Of a DNA stretch of 64,000 nucleotides, positions 6,209 to 15,087 are shown in pieces. A program made the position numbers and the translations under genes. How positions within the stretch are numbered: the first letter of the stretch is position 1; each line of letters opens with the position of its first letter. The DNA lies in assembly GCA_964484795.1 (NCBI GenBank), contig CAZAFN010000002.1, forward strand, positions 1-64,000, in the 5' to 3' direction. The notes below the pieces were generated by a model that worked only from the letters and a program-made list of their open reading frames with translations, had not been told where the DNA came from and searched no databases. This DNA is from CAZAFN01 sp964484795. GTDB taxonomy: Bacteria > Pseudomonadota > Alphaproteobacteria > Methylaequorales > Methylaequoraceae.

Positions 6209-8248
6209 ATGAGAAAATCAATGTGGGAAAAAAGAGTTATATCATTTTTATTTTTTTCTTTGTTTTTTAAAGTTTTGTCAGCTCAAAACCTTGAAGATGA
6301 GATTTTAATTACTTCATCAAAATTAATTAACAATCAATTATCTGGAGGAACAACTCATATAATAACAAAAGATGACATTCTCAATTACACGGGAGAATCT
6401 TTACCACAAATAATTTCAAAATTGCCAGGTGTTGAGTTTAAAAGCTTATATGATACTGGTTTTGGAGCATATGAAAGCATTGATATCAGAGGTTTTGCAG
6501 ACACGGCAAAATCTAATACACTTATATTGTTGAATGGACAAAAACTTTCAAATATTGATTTATCTTTTGTCGACTTTTTGACAATCCCAACGGATAGCGT
6601 TCAAAGAATAGAAGTCATAAAAGGAAATAGTGCCAGTGTTTTATATGGAGGAAATGCAACTGCCGGTGCAGTAAATATAATTACAGATCAACTTCCAGGA
6701 TTTGAAGATAACTATACTCTTTCAGCAACTGTAGGTTCATATGGAAAGTTTGAAAGCTTTGTAAGTGGAACACAATCATTTGATAATTTTTCAATCACTG
6801 GAAGTTCAAATTATTTAGTTTCAGATGGTTATAGAAGAAATAATGGATTAAGACAAAAAAATGGAAATCTTGAATTTAATACTTTCTATAATGAAAAAAC
6901 ATCATTTCATTTAAACCTAGTTGCTCACGATCAATACATTGAATTACCAGGTGATGTTCCAGTTAATGCATTTTCTTCAGGCCCATTAAATGGCCTTGAT
7001 GGTTTTAAAATCGACCCACGTTCAGCTGATACACCCGAAGACTTTGCCACTAATTACGGACAAAAAATATTTTTTAGTTCAACTTTCTATCTTAACAATG
7101 ATTTTGAATTAATTAATGATGGTAGTTATAGGTTTAACAAGTCGCAAGGTTTTTATTTTTCAGATTCAATAACAGATACGGAAATGGATGTTATTTCATA
7201 CAATCCAAAAATAAAACTCAAGCATTCTTTTTCTAAATTATCATTTGAGACTATTACTGGGCTTGATTCGAGTTATACATATTATAGATCAGACCGAATG
7301 CCTAGCACAGGAGGCTATACAAAACAGGTTTATAAATTTTCAGATACAAATTTAGGTTTTTTTTTTAACACTGAATCAAAATTTGACTCATCAAATAAAA
7401 TTGGTTTTGGATTTAGACTACAAGGAAACTGGTTGAAAGCTTCTGATTTCGTTGGCCCTGCATCGGGTGCAAATAGAAATAATAATTCAGATTCATTAAC
7501 ATATGACCCGCAATATGCATTTCACCTAGGATATGAAAGAAATTTAAACTCTATGGGAAATCTCTTTTTAAGATTGGGAAGAAGTTTTACTTACCCAAAT
7601 GTTGATCAAAGAGTTGGTCAATATGCATGGAACTTTAGTCATGATTTTAAATTAAGAACTCAAGTTTCTAATGATTTTGAAATTGGTCACAGTTTTATGA
7701 ATAAAAAATTGAATGTTTTAAATACTTTTTATTATATGAAATTAAGAGCTGAAATTTATTATGATTCAGTAGATTTCATAAACAAGAATCTAGAACCAAG
7801 TAAACGGTATGGATTTGAATCGTCAATTAATTATCTTCCTAATTCAAGTGTGGATATAACAAACACATTTACTTTTGCTAAAGCCAAAATGAGGGATGGT
7901 CATTATAAAAACAAAGAAATTCCTGGGGTACCAAGCTTAACAAATACCATAGAAGTAAATGTGAAAGTTTTGGAAAAATTAAGTCTTTATACAAATTTGT
8001 ATTACAAAGGTTCTACGAGAATGATCAATGATACCAAAAACTTTCAAGTCAAAATACCAGAATATTATTTATTAAATGCAGGTTTAAAAGGAGATTTTTT
8101 AGGTTTTAACTATGTACTAGCAGCAAATAATCTTTTAAACAAAAGTTACTATAACTATGCCGTTGCAAGTGCATCTACTTATAATGCTTATAATACCTAC
8201 CCACTTTCTGAATTTAACGTTTCTTTTAAAATAACTAAGAATTTCTAA
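6209..8248 (+). CDS. btuB: TonB-dependent outer-membrane receptor, vitamin B12 (BtuB-like)
   Basis: This is an outer-membrane beta-barrel with an N-terminal plug that imports cobalamin using TonB energy. A signal peptide (to about SAQ) is followed by a TonB-box-like EILITSS and a plug with YTGESLPQIISKLPGVE, IDIRGFAD, LILLNGQKL, IEVIKGNSASVLYGGNATAG and VNIIT. The C-terminus ends in aromatic F (FKITKNF), as barrel proteins do. The B12 riboswitch just upstream gives the substrate assignment. I chose the ATG at 6209; an in-frame TTG at 6200 and an ATG at 6221 are alternatives. Confidence 0.92.
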   Translation: MRKSMWEKRVISFLFFSLFFKVLSAQNLEDEILITSSKLINNQLSGGTTHIITKDDILNYTGESLPQIISKLPGVEFKSLYDTGFGAYESIDIRGFADTAKSNTLILLNGQKLSNIDLSFVDFLTIPTDSVQRIEVIKGNSASVLYGGNATAGAVNIITDQLPGFEDNYTLSATVGSYGKFESFVSGTQSFDNFSITGSSNYLVSDGYRRNNGLRQKNGNLEFNTFYNEKTSFHLNLVAHDQYIELPGDVPVNAFSSGPLNGLDGFKIDPRSADTPEDFATNYGQKIFFSSTFYLNNDFELINDGSYRFNKSQGFYFSDSITDTEMDVISYNPKIKLKHSFSKLSFETITGLDSSYTYYRSDRMPSTGGYTKQVYKFSDTNLGFFFNTESKFDSSNKIGFGFRLQGNWLKASDFVGPASGANRNNNSDSLTYDPQYAFHLGYERNLNSMGNLFLRLGRSFTYPNVDQRVGQYAWNFSHDFKLRTQVSNDFEIGHSFMNKKLNVLNTFYYMKLRAEIYYDSVDFINKNLEPSKRYGFESSINYLPNSSVDITNTFTFAKAKMRDGHYKNKEIPGVPSLTNTIEVNVKVLEKLSLYTNLYYKGSTRMINDTKNFQVKIPEYYLLNAGLKGDFLGFNYVLAANNLLNKSYYNYAVASASTYNAYNTYPLSEFNVSFKITKNF

Positions 8249-8263
8249 TGAACTAAAAGAATT

Positions 8264-8932
8264 ATGAAACATTTTATATATTCAATTACTTTTCACATAT
8301 TTCTAATCTCAATTGCCTCTGTCAATTTTCTGAATTTCGAAAAACCCAGAACATCTTTGATCGAGATAGATTTGACCTTATCACAAGAAAAAAAAACTAA
8401 TATGCAAAAGAATGAAGAAAAAAAGACGACTTCCATTACAAAAAAAAATGAAATAATTCCGGTTGTTAAAAAAAAAGAAATTAAAAACTCTCAAAGCAAG
8501 CACAACCAAACAAAAAACATAAATTCACAAAAAAAAATAATTCCATTAAGTGACAAAAACCTTTTGAAGGAAGAGATAACTAATGAATTAAAAAATATGA
8601 AATTTAATAATAATGCCAAAACTGTTACTAGAAACAATCCTGAAACTTTTTCAAAGGCTTCATACAAATTTGGTGCAATTAATAATCCCCATCCCCCATA
8701 TCCACTTATAGCCAGAAAAAAAGGGTGGGAAGGCAAACTTTTGCTTAATGTAAAAATTAACGCTGATGGAACCGTAAAAGACATTAAAATTGAACAATCA
8801 AGTGGTTATAAAATACTTGATGACATAAGCAAGAAAACACTAAAAAAATGGAGTTTCATTCCAGCTCGATTAGGCAAGAAAAATACAGAAGATAATTTAA
8901 AAATTCCCGTTAGATTCGTTCTAAACGACTGA
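8264..8932 (+). CDS. tonB: Energy transducer TonB
   Basis: TonB links the proton motive force sensed by ExbBD to outer-membrane receptors. There is one N-terminal membrane anchor (about 5-25). A long Lys/Glu-rich periplasmic linker, where Pro-Lys repeats are usual, runs to about residue 140. The C-terminal TonB domain has PPYPLIARKKGWEGK, LNVKINADGTVKDIKI and SGYKILDDISKKTLKKWSFIPA. It starts 15 bases after btuB and is presumably under the same riboswitch. No exbB or exbD gene is present here. Confidence 0.9.
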   Translation: MKHFIYSITFHIFLISIASVNFLNFEKPRTSLIEIDLTLSQEKKTNMQKNEEKKTTSITKKNEIIPVVKKKEIKNSQSKHNQTKNINSQKKIIPLSDKNLLKEEITNELKNMKFNNNAKTVTRNNPETFSKASYKFGAINNPHPPYPLIARKKGWEGKLLLNVKINADGTVKDIKIEQSSGYKILDDISKKTLKKWSFIPARLGKKNTEDNLKIPVRFVLND

Positions 8933-8950
8933 CAACAAGTTTTAACAAGA

Positions 8951-9298
8951 TCAATGTGTTTTATCTGAAAAATTATAAAATGTTGCGCTAAAACTTTTTC
9001 TATTAACTCTACATTTTGAGCACAGTTTTGTGGCTAACATTTGTCCATTTAAAAAAATTCTATCAGATTCTTTTAACAGTCTTGATAATAAGTATTTTGC
9101 TAAAACCATTTTGCACTCTAGTGGCTTGGCTGAGACCCAAACTTTTTCAACCAATTGATCATAATGATTATGAATTTTTTTTCTTTTTTTAATTACATCA
9201 TCAATTATTTCAAGAATGATGTGCTCGTATTCTTTGAACTCTGTCTCTGAGTTATCTATTTTTCCATTAGAAGAAAATATATCTAAAATTTTTCTCAA
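8951..9298 (-). CDS. Hypothetical protein, 115 residues
   Basis: I do not recognise this family. The protein is hydrophilic and probably helical, with a charged region (ILEIIDDVIKKRKKIHNHYDQL) and a C-terminal CSKC pair that could bind metal or form a disulphide. The only in-frame start after an upstream stop is TTG at 9298, with GGGAG about 13 bases before it. It follows the FecA-like receptor gene on the same strand after an 87-base gap and could be part of the iron-regulated unit. It could also be a non-coding open frame, but its stop-free length is unusual at this AT content. Confidence 0.5.
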   Translation of the reverse strand: MRKILDIFSSNGKIDNSETEFKEYEHIILEIIDDVIKKRKKIHNHYDQLVEKVWVSAKPLECKMVLAKYLLSRLLKESDRIFLNGQMLATKLCSKCRVNRKSFSATFYNFSDKTH

Positions 9299-9317
9299 TT
9301 CTTCATCTCCCTACTAA

Positions 9318-9376
9318 AGAAATGGAGAGGGCCTATAATTATGTGGAGGTTACAGACCCTATACCATTCTTTTTCT
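9318..9376 (-). terminator. Imperfect hairpin between the FecA-like gene and the 115-residue gene
   Basis: On the plus strand AATGG...AGGGC (from about 9320) can pair with the later GACCCTATACCATT (about 9354-9368), leaving a small internal loop, and is followed by CTTTTTC. On the minus strand the same stem follows the FecA-like stop and is followed by TTTCTTT. It could terminate transcription in either direction. The long loop makes this a weak call. Confidence 0.35.
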
Positions 9377-9385
9377 GACGAAAAA

Positions 9386-11680
9386 CTAAAAATTCGCTAC
9401 AGCCTTAATATATGCCGTCAAAGGAGCACCTGCTCTAGCACCTGAAGGGTGTCTTGATGAAATATATTCCAAATCAGTTGCATTGTTTACACCAGCTTGA
9501 ATTTTGTAATGATCCATGAAATCATAACCAGCATATAAATTAAGTAGAAATGCATCATCAATTCTTCCATTTCTTGCGTCAGCTGAACCTTGAAACTCCT
9601 CAGTTTCACTTTCGTCTGCAGTACCCCATGATTCAGAGTGATAAGTCATATTAATTCCAAAATCAAAATTGTTATATTCATAGTCAGCTCCGAATGATAA
9701 ACGGTGATCTGGAATATATGGTACATTTGAACCATCCCTACCACCTGCAAAAGCTGATTCGGCATCAGTGGAAGTTGCAGCACCATCTAGATTAGCATTC
9801 GTAAAAGTATAATTTGCGTAAAATGAAATATCTCCTTTAATGGGTAAAAAGTCATCCGGAGCATACGTCGTAGCAAGCTCAAAACCCTTTGAAACAACAT
9901 TACCTGCATTATCAGGAGCGCTATCAGCATTACTGTTGTCGATAACTATCAAATCTTTGAAGTCTGTATGAAATCCTGTCCATGACATAAAAAAGTTCGG
10001 AGAAGAATATCTAACACCAATTTCCTTGGCAATACTGGTTTCCTTCTCAACAGGTGAACCATCATCTCTTGCTGAACCAGGCCCTGGAAGGTTAAAACCT
10101 TTAAATACTCCACCAAACCATTGCCAGTTATCGTCATGATTGTAGACTAAACCACCACCAGGAGCAAATGCCCACATTTCTTCACCTAGATTACTAGTAG
10201 TACCCTCTGTTGCTGCTTTATCTCTATAATGATAATCAGCATATTCAAATCTGCCACCAAGTGAAACAACAAAGTTGTTAATTGTTGCAACTTCTTCTAT
10301 ATAAGCAGAATGGCCCCAGGTTTTTTCATGTCTATCGTCTTTAAACGTCACGCCCGTAGCAGTTAATCCCCCACCAACTGCTTGAGTAAAGGCATGACGT
10401 TGTTGATCTCTATTGATATAATCGTAATGGTAACCATATCCAACCTTTAGATCGTGTTCGATATTTTTCCCAAAATAATTAGTATTAAAATTAAAATCCG
10501 TTTCATTATTTAGACCATAAGATGTATATTGCCTGTCGTTATTTACATATCTAATAGTACATGAAGCTGTTCCTTTAGCACAATTTAGTGAAGCAGCAGT
10601 TCCGATTTTTGATGTAAATGATTGAAGTGAATCTCCATTTACGTCCGCTAATTTAAACCAGTCCCTAGTAAAACGATTAGTAAATACTGTCAGGTTATTT
10701 GTTATATTTGAATTTAAATCAGCTCTCAATTTTGCATAATAAGTTTGCTGTTCAGAGTTCATTTCGTCAAGCTGATATGCCACATACACTTGATCAGGAT
10801 CTGCATTAAAATCTGCAGTAGTTAAACCACTATAACCTTCATTATAATTCATATCGTTATATGAAGCTTTAAGTTCTAACGTTACATTTCTTGTTGTAGG
10901 AAGTTGCCACAATAATTTAACCATTGGAGCAATATGGTTTATGCCACCTAGCTCATCACTATCGTAACCTTTTCTATGCTGCGAACTTGTTGGAGGTTCA
11001 AGGTTAAAATCTCTTCTTCCACCACTGTTACGATAATACATCTCACCTAATATTGCTATAGCACCATATTCACCAGACATGCCATAATTGAAGTAGTCCT
11101 GCGTTATAACGTCGTTACCAGAACCGTATGAGATGCTTCCATGATATCTTTGACCAAAATCAATTGGTGTTGTTACATAGTTAAGAGATCCACCTGTTGA
11201 GTGTGGGCCATATCTATACTGACTTGTTCCTTTTAAAATTTCTAATGCATGCATTTTTCCTGCAATAGGAGAATAATAAGCATCTGGTGCTGAATAAGGT
11301 GCTGGCATAATGTTGATCTCATCTTCCATAATATTAACTGAAGCAGACCTTAAGGTATTAACACCTCTTATACTTATGTTAGGAAATATACCCATACCAG
11401 TTTCTTCTCTAGAATATACACCGGGAGTATTTCTAAGAATCTCGTTGATATTGTTAAAATTATATTTTCTGATTTCTTCAGCTGCAATGTAATCACCAGA
11501 ACCAGGTAGTTCAAAAACCTGGTCTGGTGATTCAAAAATATTCACATCAGGTGACACATAAACGTTTTCCTGAGAATGAAGATTAAAGGCCCCTAAAAGA
11601 CCTAAGAGGAATGCTAACCTTGACACTCCACGGGTATGTTGAGGAACCACCCTATTCTTATTCTTAACTTTTTTTGACAT
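9386..11680 (-). CDS. TonB-dependent siderophore receptor (FecA-like)
   Basis: This is an outer-membrane iron-siderophore receptor of 764 residues. The N-terminus has a basic stretch, a hydrophobic signal segment (LAFLLGLLGAFNLHS) and a plug of FecA type: INEILRNTPGVYSREETG, PNISIRGVN, LEILKGTSQYRYGPHSTGGS and LNYVTTPI. The barrel ends with Phe (KAVANF). Three Fur-type boxes precede it, which supports an iron substrate, probably a ferric citrate-like or other hydroxycarboxylate/siderophore complex. The ligand cannot be fixed from sequence. The tonB gene nearby could serve it. Confidence 0.9.
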   Translation of the reverse strand: MSKKVKNKNRVVPQHTRGVSRLAFLLGLLGAFNLHSQENVYVSPDVNIFESPDQVFELPGSGDYIAAEEIRKYNFNNINEILRNTPGVYSREETGMGIFPNISIRGVNTLRSASVNIMEDEINIMPAPYSAPDAYYSPIAGKMHALEILKGTSQYRYGPHSTGGSLNYVTTPIDFGQRYHGSISYGSGNDVITQDYFNYGMSGEYGAIAILGEMYYRNSGGRRDFNLEPPTSSQHRKGYDSDELGGINHIAPMVKLLWQLPTTRNVTLELKASYNDMNYNEGYSGLTTADFNADPDQVYVAYQLDEMNSEQQTYYAKLRADLNSNITNNLTVFTNRFTRDWFKLADVNGDSLQSFTSKIGTAASLNCAKGTASCTIRYVNNDRQYTSYGLNNETDFNFNTNYFGKNIEHDLKVGYGYHYDYINRDQQRHAFTQAVGGGLTATGVTFKDDRHEKTWGHSAYIEEVATINNFVVSLGGRFEYADYHYRDKAATEGTTSNLGEEMWAFAPGGGLVYNHDDNWQWFGGVFKGFNLPGPGSARDDGSPVEKETSIAKEIGVRYSSPNFFMSWTGFHTDFKDLIVIDNSNADSAPDNAGNVVSKGFELATTYAPDDFLPIKGDISFYANYTFTNANLDGAATSTDAESAFAGGRDGSNVPYIPDHRLSFGADYEYNNFDFGINMTYHSESWGTADESETEEFQGSADARNGRIDDAFLLNLYAGYDFMDHYKIQAGVNNATDLEYISSRHPSGARAGAPLTAYIKAVANF

Positions 11681-11707
11681 TATAAATTCCCATAAAATAA
11701 ACTACTT

Positions 11708-11776
11708 AAAAACAATAATCATTATCAATGAATATGATAATCATTATCGATTATAAGGATAATAATAACCATTATC
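11708..11776. promoter_or_regulatory. Three tandem Fur-type boxes between the FecA-like gene and a small membrane protein gene
   Basis: Compared with the 19-bp Fur consensus GATAATGATAATCATTATC, the stretch 11730-11748 (GAATATGATAATCATTATC) and 11758-11776 (GATAATAATAACCATTATC) each match 17 of 19 positions, and 11708-11726 matches 15 of 19. The array spans 69 bp starting about 28 bases before the FecA-like start codon on the minus strand. It also lies about 90 bases upstream of the plus-strand gene at 11869, so it could control both. Confidence 0.85.
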
Positions 11777-11868
11777 ATTAAGTCAAGTATTTTTTTTTTA
11801 AAAAATCTAGTAGTTATTAGCTTTGATTTTCAATCAACTATGTTATATCTCTTAATTGTGATTTAAAA

Positions 11869-12231
11869 ATGGAAGAAATAATTAATGAACATCTAGGCAA
11901 CTCAAATCTTAAAGGGTTTGTGTTTGGGTTTATGCATTGTGCCATAACTTTGATAGGGTATTATACCGGTTTGAGTCTAAATAGATTTTTAAAGATTATG
12001 TCAAATGGCTACATTGCAGGAATTTTTGGGGCAGCTTTATCTCACGTAATAGCCGACTTAATTGCAAGTTTAATTGACCCTCACATTAGAAGTTTAGCAT
12101 TAGGAATTGTCATTGGAGGAATTGTACCATTATTTTTCATTCCACTTTTAGAAAAATATGTTCAAAAAAGCACAAAACATATTGTTGTCGGTGATCACGA
12201 GGATGTAAAAAAGGACTTAAAGTCTCATTGA
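11869..12231 (+). CDS. Small integral membrane protein of unknown function
   Basis: I do not recognise the family. The 120 residues contain about three hydrophobic segments (near 15-35, 45-68 and 75-95) with glycine-rich GYIAGIFGAALSH and ALGIVIGGIVPLFFIPLLE, then a soluble charged tail with VVGDHEDVKKDL. Several His and Asp residues lie in or near the membrane segments, which would suit a metal-related role, but that is only a guess. It is divergent from the FecA-like receptor across the Fur-box array, so iron control is plausible. Confidence 0.65.
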   Translation: MEEIINEHLGNSNLKGFVFGFMHCAITLIGYYTGLSLNRFLKIMSNGYIAGIFGAALSHVIADLIASLIDPHIRSLALGIVIGGIVPLFFIPLLEKYVQKSTKHIVVGDHEDVKKDLKSH

Positions 12232-12313
12232 TTTATGAAATTTAATTATGGAATTATTAAAATAATAGGAATGACTTAAGTCATTTGTATGAAACAGTTT
12301 TTTTATAAGTAAA

Positions 12314-12778
12314 ATGAAAAATTTAAAGCAACAGGTTGAGAATCTCCAAAAAAAATGGGCAGACTATATTATTAGCATAGGTGCAGCCTATTTCCAAAAA
12401 CAAGATTTCAATAGTTTAACCAGAAAATTTGTAGATGAATTATATGCTTTTGATTATTGCAATGTTTTATTCAAACCTACTATTGCAAATAAAGTAAAAT
12501 TTAGAGACAAAAAAGAAGAATTCATTTCTTATTTCCTAGGAAATAATAATATTTGTAAAGAAGACAAAGGCTTTGCGCTTAGACCTTGGAAATCTATAAA
12601 GTTTAAAAATTTTGGAACTATAGAAAATAGGGAAATAATTTTAGTAATGGGAAATTATTTTTTTAAAGACTTTAAAAACATTACAGTGGATGCAGAATTT
12701 ACTTTTGGATTGTTAAAAATTAATAATAAACTGCTTAAAATTTGCCTTCAACATTCATCATTGTCAAAGAAAAAGTAA
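12314..12778 (+). CDS. NTF2/SnoaL-like small protein of unknown function
   Basis: The 154 residues fit a conserved family often mislabelled phosphoribosyl-AMP cyclohydrolase. Typical segments are VLFKPTIANKVKFRD, YFLGNNN followed by EDKGFALRPWKSIKF, VMGNYFFKD, and the C-terminal CLQHSSL. The predicted fold is an alpha+beta cone like SnoaL/ketosteroid isomerase, and no catalytic role is known to me. It stands alone between the 120-residue membrane protein gene and tRNA-Glu. Confidence 0.72.
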   Translation: MKNLKQQVENLQKKWADYIISIGAAYFQKQDFNSLTRKFVDELYAFDYCNVLFKPTIANKVKFRDKKEEFISYFLGNNNICKEDKGFALRPWKSIKFKNFGTIENREIILVMGNYFFKDFKNITVDAEFTFGLLKINNKLLKICLQHSSLSKKK

Positions 12779-12800
12779 AATTTTTTCCAGAGAAAAAGAG

Positions 12801-12876
12801 TGGCGTCCCCTACGGGATTCGAACCCGTGTTGCCGCCGTGAAAGGGCGGTGTCCTGAACCACTAGACGAAGGGGAC
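12801..12876 (-). tRNA. tRNA-Glu (anticodon TTC)
   Basis: The minus strand gives a 76-nt cloverleaf with acceptor GTCCCCT/AGGGGAC, anticodon loop CTTTCAC (TTC), T-arm GGGTTCGAATCCC and encoded CCA. No other tRNA is adjacent. Confidence 0.97.
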
Positions 12877-12945
12877 TTTAAGCTTGAATTATTTGAATAG
12901 AAATATATATATATCTAATTTTAAATTTAAGTAAATTATTTATTT

Positions 12946-13296
12946 ATGAAATATTTAACTCTATTTTTCTTCATTTCATCACTAATATTTGACTCTACAA
13001 ATGTTATGTCCAATCAATCTAATAACAACCTGTGTCACATAAGGGGATATGAAATTATTTTTCCTTATGAACAAGCAGTTTATAAAATAAAAAAAGGTTT
13101 TAGAAATTTACCTGAAGTTAAAAAATTAGAACTAATTAAATTTAAAAAAAGATTCGAAAATGATTTTTATGGAATACCACTTTATAAGGCAGCTGGCTGT
13201 TCCAACGCAAGATTATCTGAATATTTAAACTGTTTGGTATCAACTGATGGTAAGGATTGCAAAATTTACTATACACAAATGAGAATTGTTGATTAA
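12946..13296 (+). CDS. Small exported protein of unknown function
   Basis: I do not recognise it. A signal peptide (MKYLTLFFFISSLIFDSTNVMS) is followed by about 95 mature residues with four cysteines (CHIRG, GCSN, NCLV, DCKIYY) that could form two disulphides in the periplasm. The rest is basic and probably helical. The stop overlaps the end of the convergent recJ by four bases. It could be a small periplasmic or outer-membrane-associated factor. Confidence 0.6.
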   Translation: MKYLTLFFFISSLIFDSTNVMSNQSNNNLCHIRGYEIIFPYEQAVYKIKKGFRNLPEVKKLELIKFKKRFENDFYGIPLYKAAGCSNARLSEYLNCLVSTDGKDCKIYYTQMRIVD

Positions 13297-15080
13297 GCAA
13301 TCAAAGCATCTTCGATTTGTATTTCAGCATTTTCTTCTCCGTTCCATCTATTTAATTTAAGTGAAACGACGAGGTCTAGTTCTTTGCCCATTTCTTTTTC
13401 CAGAAATTTTCCCATATCACTATCATAAGCATTAAAGGAAACTCCTTTGATTCTGTTTCCGTAAACATCCTCTACAAAGCAAGATAAATGATTGTTTCCA
13501 ACCAATCTAACAAATTTTATCAGGCATCCTCTAATCAAAAATTTTGGCTTTGGGTTTCCAGGTCCAAATGGAGAAAGTCTATCAAGCAAAAAATAGAGTT
13601 CATTGCTTATTGACGAAAAAATTAATTCTGAATCATAAAACTTTTTTATTTCATTTTTAACTGGATCAAACTTATCATTAACAAATCCCTTTAACTGATC
13701 TACTTTGGATTTATCAATTGAAAAACCTCCAGCCATTTGGTGCCCTCCACCAGAAATAAGAATGCCTTCTTCAAGTGCAGAGAAAATTAACTTTCCAATG
13801 TCAAAATTTGATACTGACCTGCAGGAAGCTTTACAAATTTTTTTTGATTCAGAAATTACTATTGATGGTCTAGAAAATTTCTCAGTCAATTTGCTAGCAA
13901 CAATCCCTATTACACCTGGATGCCAATCATCTGAACTAACGCAAATAATTCCATCTCTTGATAAATCAACCTTTTTAATAGCTTCAAGCTCAACTTTCTT
14001 TTCAATTTTTTTTCTAAGATTATTATACTCACCAAGTTTTTTGGCAATAACATTAGCCATTGATTTTTTAGTTGATAATAAAAGTTGGGTTCCAAGTGAT
14101 GAATTTCCCACCCTTCCTCCAGCATTAATTCTTGGTCCTAAAACATATCCTAAGTGATACTCTTTTACTACTTCATTGATTTCTGAAGAATCAATTAATG
14201 AATTTAATCCCATATTGAGAGACTGATTTATTACTTTGAGTCCTTGTTTGACAAGGGTTCTATTAATTAAGTCTAGTTTAACCACATCACAAACCGTTCC
14301 AAGTGCCACTAAATCCAAAAATTTAACTAGATTTGGAACATCTGCAGAAAAAAAATTTTTTTTTTTCAATTCTCTATTAATTGAAATTATTAAAAAAAAC
14401 AAAACCCCAACTGCAGATAAATTTTTTAAATCAGATTTGTCATTTCTTTTGTTGGGATTAATAATTGCATAGGCATCAGGTAATTCTTCACCCTCTTGAT
14501 GATGATCTACTACTATTACCTCAAGATTTTCTTTTTTTATTGAATTTATGGAAGATATAGAAGTGGTTCCACAATCAAGAGTAATGATTAAGTCACAATC
14601 TTTTTTCTTTAGTTCTCTAAAAGCCTTAATGTTGGGACCATAACCATCATTTAACCTATCTGGAATGTAAAAATCGTATTCAACACCTATTTCATCAAAA
14701 TATCCTCCTAATAAAGCAGTGGATGTTGTTCCATCAACATCATAATCACCAAACAAACCAAATTTTTTTTTCTTTAAAATGCAGTCAACTATTTTACTTG
14801 TTGCCAATTCCATATCATCCAACGTATCGGGGTTAGGGATTAAATTTTTAAGTTTTGGATTAAAAAAATCTAAAACTGTTCGTCTATCAATACCTCTCAT
14901 AGCTAAAATTTTTGCCAATATAGGTGATAATTTAAATTTATCAATCAGTTGTCTTTCGATAAATGGGTATGATTTTTTTTCTACCCAAAAGTGGTTTTTA
15001 ATTGAATTAATTTTTTTTTGATTATTTTTTAATTGTTCTTCAGTCAATTTAGTTTTAATCTGCATAATCAAATTTAGCAT
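13293..15080 (-). CDS. recJ: Single-stranded-DNA-specific exonuclease RecJ
   Basis: RecJ degrades single-stranded DNA 5' to 3' in recombination and mismatch or base-excision repair. The DHH domain motifs are present: FGDYDVDGTTSTALL, DLIITLDCGTTS, VVDHHQEGEELPDA and the C-terminal DHHA1 GGGHQMAGGFSI. An OB-type C-terminal domain follows (FGPGNPKPKFL). The 595 residues are normal. Met6 at 15065 is an alternative start. It is divergent from the PPi-PFK gene, with a gap of seven bases between the two start codons. Confidence 0.95.
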   Translation of the reverse strand: MLNLIMQIKTKLTEEQLKNNQKKINSIKNHFWVEKKSYPFIERQLIDKFKLSPILAKILAMRGIDRRTVLDFFNPKLKNLIPNPDTLDDMELATSKIVDCILKKKKFGLFGDYDVDGTTSTALLGGYFDEIGVEYDFYIPDRLNDGYGPNIKAFRELKKKDCDLIITLDCGTTSISSINSIKKENLEVIVVDHHQEGEELPDAYAIINPNKRNDKSDLKNLSAVGVLFFLIISINRELKKKNFFSADVPNLVKFLDLVALGTVCDVVKLDLINRTLVKQGLKVINQSLNMGLNSLIDSSEINEVVKEYHLGYVLGPRINAGGRVGNSSLGTQLLLSTKKSMANVIAKKLGEYNNLRKKIEKKVELEAIKKVDLSRDGIICVSSDDWHPGVIGIVASKLTEKFSRPSIVISESKKICKASCRSVSNFDIGKLIFSALEEGILISGGGHQMAGGFSIDKSKVDQLKGFVNDKFDPVKNEIKKFYDSELIFSSISNELYFLLDRLSPFGPGNPKPKFLIRGCLIKFVRLVGNNHLSCFVEDVYGNRIKGVSFNAYDSDMGKFLEKEMGKELDLVVSLKLNRWNGEENAEIQIEDALIA

Positions 15081-15087
15081 ATATTTT

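Noticed and set aside
9386..11680. Higher G+C in the FecA-like gene as a sign of transfer
   Set aside because: Five sampled 60-base lines give about 30-43% against 28-30% in recJ/hom, but a line in hppA gives about 47%, so conserved or highly expressed genes here are also richer. Composition alone does not support transfer.
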